Shown in pieces: positions 13,813 to 15,285 of a stretch of 15,285 nucleotides of DNA. Source of the DNA: Scatomorpha sp964535405 (GTDB lineage Bacteria > Bacillota > Clostridia > Oscillospirales > Oscillospiraceae); assembly GCA_964535405.1 (NCBI GenBank), contig CAZHUG010000052.1:1-15285 (forward strand), written 5' to 3'. Below the pieces are notes generated by a model. The model ran no database searches and had not been told where the DNA came from. It saw only the letters and a list, made by a program, of their open reading frames with translations. Within the stretch, counting starts at the first letter, position 1, and every line of letters starts with the position of its first letter. A program made the translations under genes and the position numbers.

Positions 13813-14961
13813 TCAATTCTTGATATATCTCGCCAGCGACCTTCTGTAAATTGTGGTGATTTCCTCGACGGTGATGAGCTCCGGGTTTCTGGAGAGCCTG
13901 TCGGGGTTTGCGCAGAACTGGTCTGCCCAGGCCGTGATCTCCTCGTCGGTGACTTCAATATCCACGTCCCGGGACAATATTTCGTTTATGTAGTCTGCCA
14001 TTTCGTCCACAGAGGCAAAGCCGCACATTTTGACAACAGGCTCGACGATGCTCTGATCCTTGAAGCCGCGGAGCCATTCGCCAAGTGTGATGGAGCAGGA
14101 CAGGCCGTGGTTTACGCCCTTGTGGTGAGACAGGGGATAGCCAAGCCCGTGAGGCAGGCAGGTGCCGGCTTGCATAAAGGCCTGACCCATAATATTTGAG
14201 ATGAGCAGCATGGTCTCGTAATCCTCGTCGGTCAACTTGTCGCTTATCAGACGATCCTTGTACTGGGCGAACATGTCCATGCCTATGGCGGCGATGGCGC
14301 GGTTGAGAGGATTGCTCTTCACGTTTATATAGGTCTCGACACCGTGGGCGAGTGCGTCCATTGCGCCTGTGTGGATGAGGAAGCTGGGGGATTCCTTGAC
14401 ATAACGTGCGTCCAGAAAGGCGACAGTGCAGTAAAGCTTATGCCTTGCGGTGTCCTTGTTGTCCATATCGCAGCGGGTGAGGACTGCGCCGCCTGTCACC
14501 TCAGAGCCGGTTCCGGCTGTGGTGGGAATGCCGACGAGCGGGAGCTCAAGCTCCTGATACAGGTGCTCATAGAAGGCGGGGCCTGAGAACAGGGCTTCGT
14601 AGACATCGACATCTTCCGGCTGCGTCAGCAAAAAGCCAACGGTTTTTGCAGCATCAATTGCAGAGCCGCCGCCGATGCCGAACATGAAGTCCGGCTTGAA
14701 CTTGCGGGCAATATTCGTTATGGCGACGCAGGTCTCAACAGAGGGATTGTCCTCGACCTGATCGTTGACGAGATACTCGATGTCCAGCTCGTCGAGGATC
14801 TCTTTCACATCTTCCAGAGCATAGTTGCGGCAGCCGTCCAGGAATTCATCTGTCAGGATGAAGGCCCTTTTGCCGAAGGTGGCTATGAGCTTCTTGTTTT
14901 CTTTTACGACGTTGTTGCCAAAATACATGGCTGTGGCTACGTAGTGCCTGAATGATTTCAT
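13813..14961 (-). CDS. Iron-containing alcohol dehydrogenase 2
   Basis: A 382-residue Fe-ADH (Pfam PF00465) paralogous to Fe-alcohol dehydrogenase 1. The NAD(P) loop is GIGGGSAIDAAK at 95-106. The four metal ligands, assigned by spacing to FucO, are D202 and H206 (MDALAHGVE), H271 (CLPHGLGYP) and H285 (GVNHGLSC). As in the paralogue, the FucO His267 position is Tyr (Y275). The start has AAAGGAAGG eight bases upstream. It is convergent with LysR regulator 2. The upstream region (14962-15153) shows no clear sigma-70 promoter and no good copy of the conserved operator, so it may not belong to the same regulon. Substrate unknown. Confidence 0.92.
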   Translation of the reverse strand: MKSFRHYVATAMYFGNNVVKENKKLIATFGKRAFILTDEFLDGCRNYALEDVKEILDELDIEYLVNDQVEDNPSVETCVAITNIARKFKPDFMFGIGGGSAIDAAKTVGFLLTQPEDVDVYEALFSGPAFYEHLYQELELPLVGIPTTAGTGSEVTGGAVLTRCDMDNKDTARHKLYCTVAFLDARYVKESPSFLIHTGAMDALAHGVETYINVKSNPLNRAIAAIGMDMFAQYKDRLISDKLTDEDYETMLLISNIMGQAFMQAGTCLPHGLGYPLSHHKGVNHGLSCSITLGEWLRGFKDQSIVEPVVKMCGFASVDEMADYINEILSRDVDIEVTDEEITAWADQFCANPDRLSRNPELITVEEITTIYRRSLARYIKN

Positions 14962-15153
14962 TTCTATCGCCTTCCTTTAATAGATTCAATTTGCCCTTCA
15001 GATCTGCCGCTTGTGATCCTGCGCTCGTCTGAATCCGGCATTGTTCAAAAATTATCTATCTATAGAATAGCCCAGACATATAGAAATGTGAAATCCCAAA
15101 AATTCATAAGCTTAAAAAGAAAAGTTCATGGACAAAAAAATGTGTGCAAAAAG

Positions 15154-15185
15154 AAAGTCCTGCAACCATTTGGTTGCAGGACTTT
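15154..15185 (-). terminator. Second terminator downstream of the tRNA
   Basis: A perfect 14-bp inverted repeat (15154-15167 against 15172-15185, loop of four). On the minus strand the stem ends in CTTTCTTTTTG, a good T tail. It lies about 40 bp beyond the tRNA terminator and would block read-through into Fe-alcohol dehydrogenase 2. Between it and that gene (14962-15153) I see only AT-rich leader sequence. Confidence 0.8.
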
Positions 15186-15222
15186 GCTATGTTGTCCTCA
15201 GCTTATGATAAGAAAAACAAAA

Positions 15223-15255
15223 AAACATGTAGAGGTTTAAAACCTCTACATGTTT
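15223..15255 (-). terminator. Terminator immediately after the tRNA
   Basis: A perfect 16-bp inverted repeat (15223-15238 against 15240-15255) around one base. On the minus strand it runs into a T-rich tail, TTTTTTTG. It starts two bases after the tRNA CCA end. Confidence 0.88.
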
Positions 15256-15257
15256 CC

Positions 15258-15285
15258 TGGTCGGAGTGGCGAGAGTCGAACTCGC
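15258..15285 (-). tRNA. 3' end of a tRNA (partial)
   Basis: Read on the minus strand this is GCGAG, loop TTCGACT, CTCGC (a perfect T-arm), then acceptor strand CACTCCG, discriminator A and encoded CCA. The rest lies beyond the right edge. The 5' acceptor strand must read close to CGGAGTG; a C1-G72 pair is typical of tRNA-Pro, but the anticodon is not in the window, so the identity is a guess. Confidence 0.92.

Noticed and set aside
15013..15240. Plus-strand open frame of 75 codons in the right-hand intergenic region
   Set aside because: It runs through two perfect terminator hairpins of the opposite strand, has no ribosome binding site and its composition is not protein-like.

Overview
The window looks like a chromosomal stretch of an anaerobic, Gram-positive Clostridia-type bacterium, possibly in the Oscillospirales. 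This is inferred from gene content: a cobalamin-dependent methionine synthase whose activation domain is a separate gene, an Fe-S/FAD/FMN ene-reductase, iron-type alcohol dehydrogenases, strong AGGAG-type ribosome binding sites and compact hairpin terminators. No ribosomal or other marker gene is present to fix the taxon.

Left third (1-5240). A minus-strand methionine/one-carbon operon runs metF, then a MetH activation-domain protein, then a MetH lacking that domain. Its genes overlap or nearly touch, and it starts from a clear extended -10 promoter at 4042-4070. A further minus-strand gene may begin at 38 and run off the left edge. Upstream of the operon, and separated from it by a perfect 16-bp hairpin terminator, is a tocopherol-cyclase-like protein preceded by an overlapping 31-codon ORF with a strong ribosome binding site.

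Right two thirds (5253-14961). Seven genes alternate in strand: an old-yellow-enzyme/Fe-S/FAD reductase (-), LysR regulator 1 (+), SLC13-like permease 1 (-), Fe-alcohol dehydrogenase 1 (+), SLC13-like permease 2 (-), LysR regulator 2 (+) and Fe-alcohol dehydrogenase 2 (-). The regulator, permease and dehydrogenase are each present as two paralogues. A 50-bp element lies between regulator 1 and the reductase and again between regulator 2 and permease 2 (42/50 identical). A shorter version lies upstream of permease 1. In all three places the element supplies an atypical -35 hexamer (TTCCAT) exactly 17 bp from a good -10 on the leftward promoter. This suggests one LysR-type regulon controlling the reductase and both permeases, perhaps for uptake and reductive or oxidative conversion of an organic anion and its aldehyde or alcohol. 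The substrate cannot be read from the sequence.

Right edge (14962-15285). This holds a leader without an obvious promoter, two hairpin terminators, and the 3' end of a tRNA on the minus strand with encoded CCA. There is a 16-base N run inside the reductase gene. I see no transposase, integrase, phage gene or CRISPR array.
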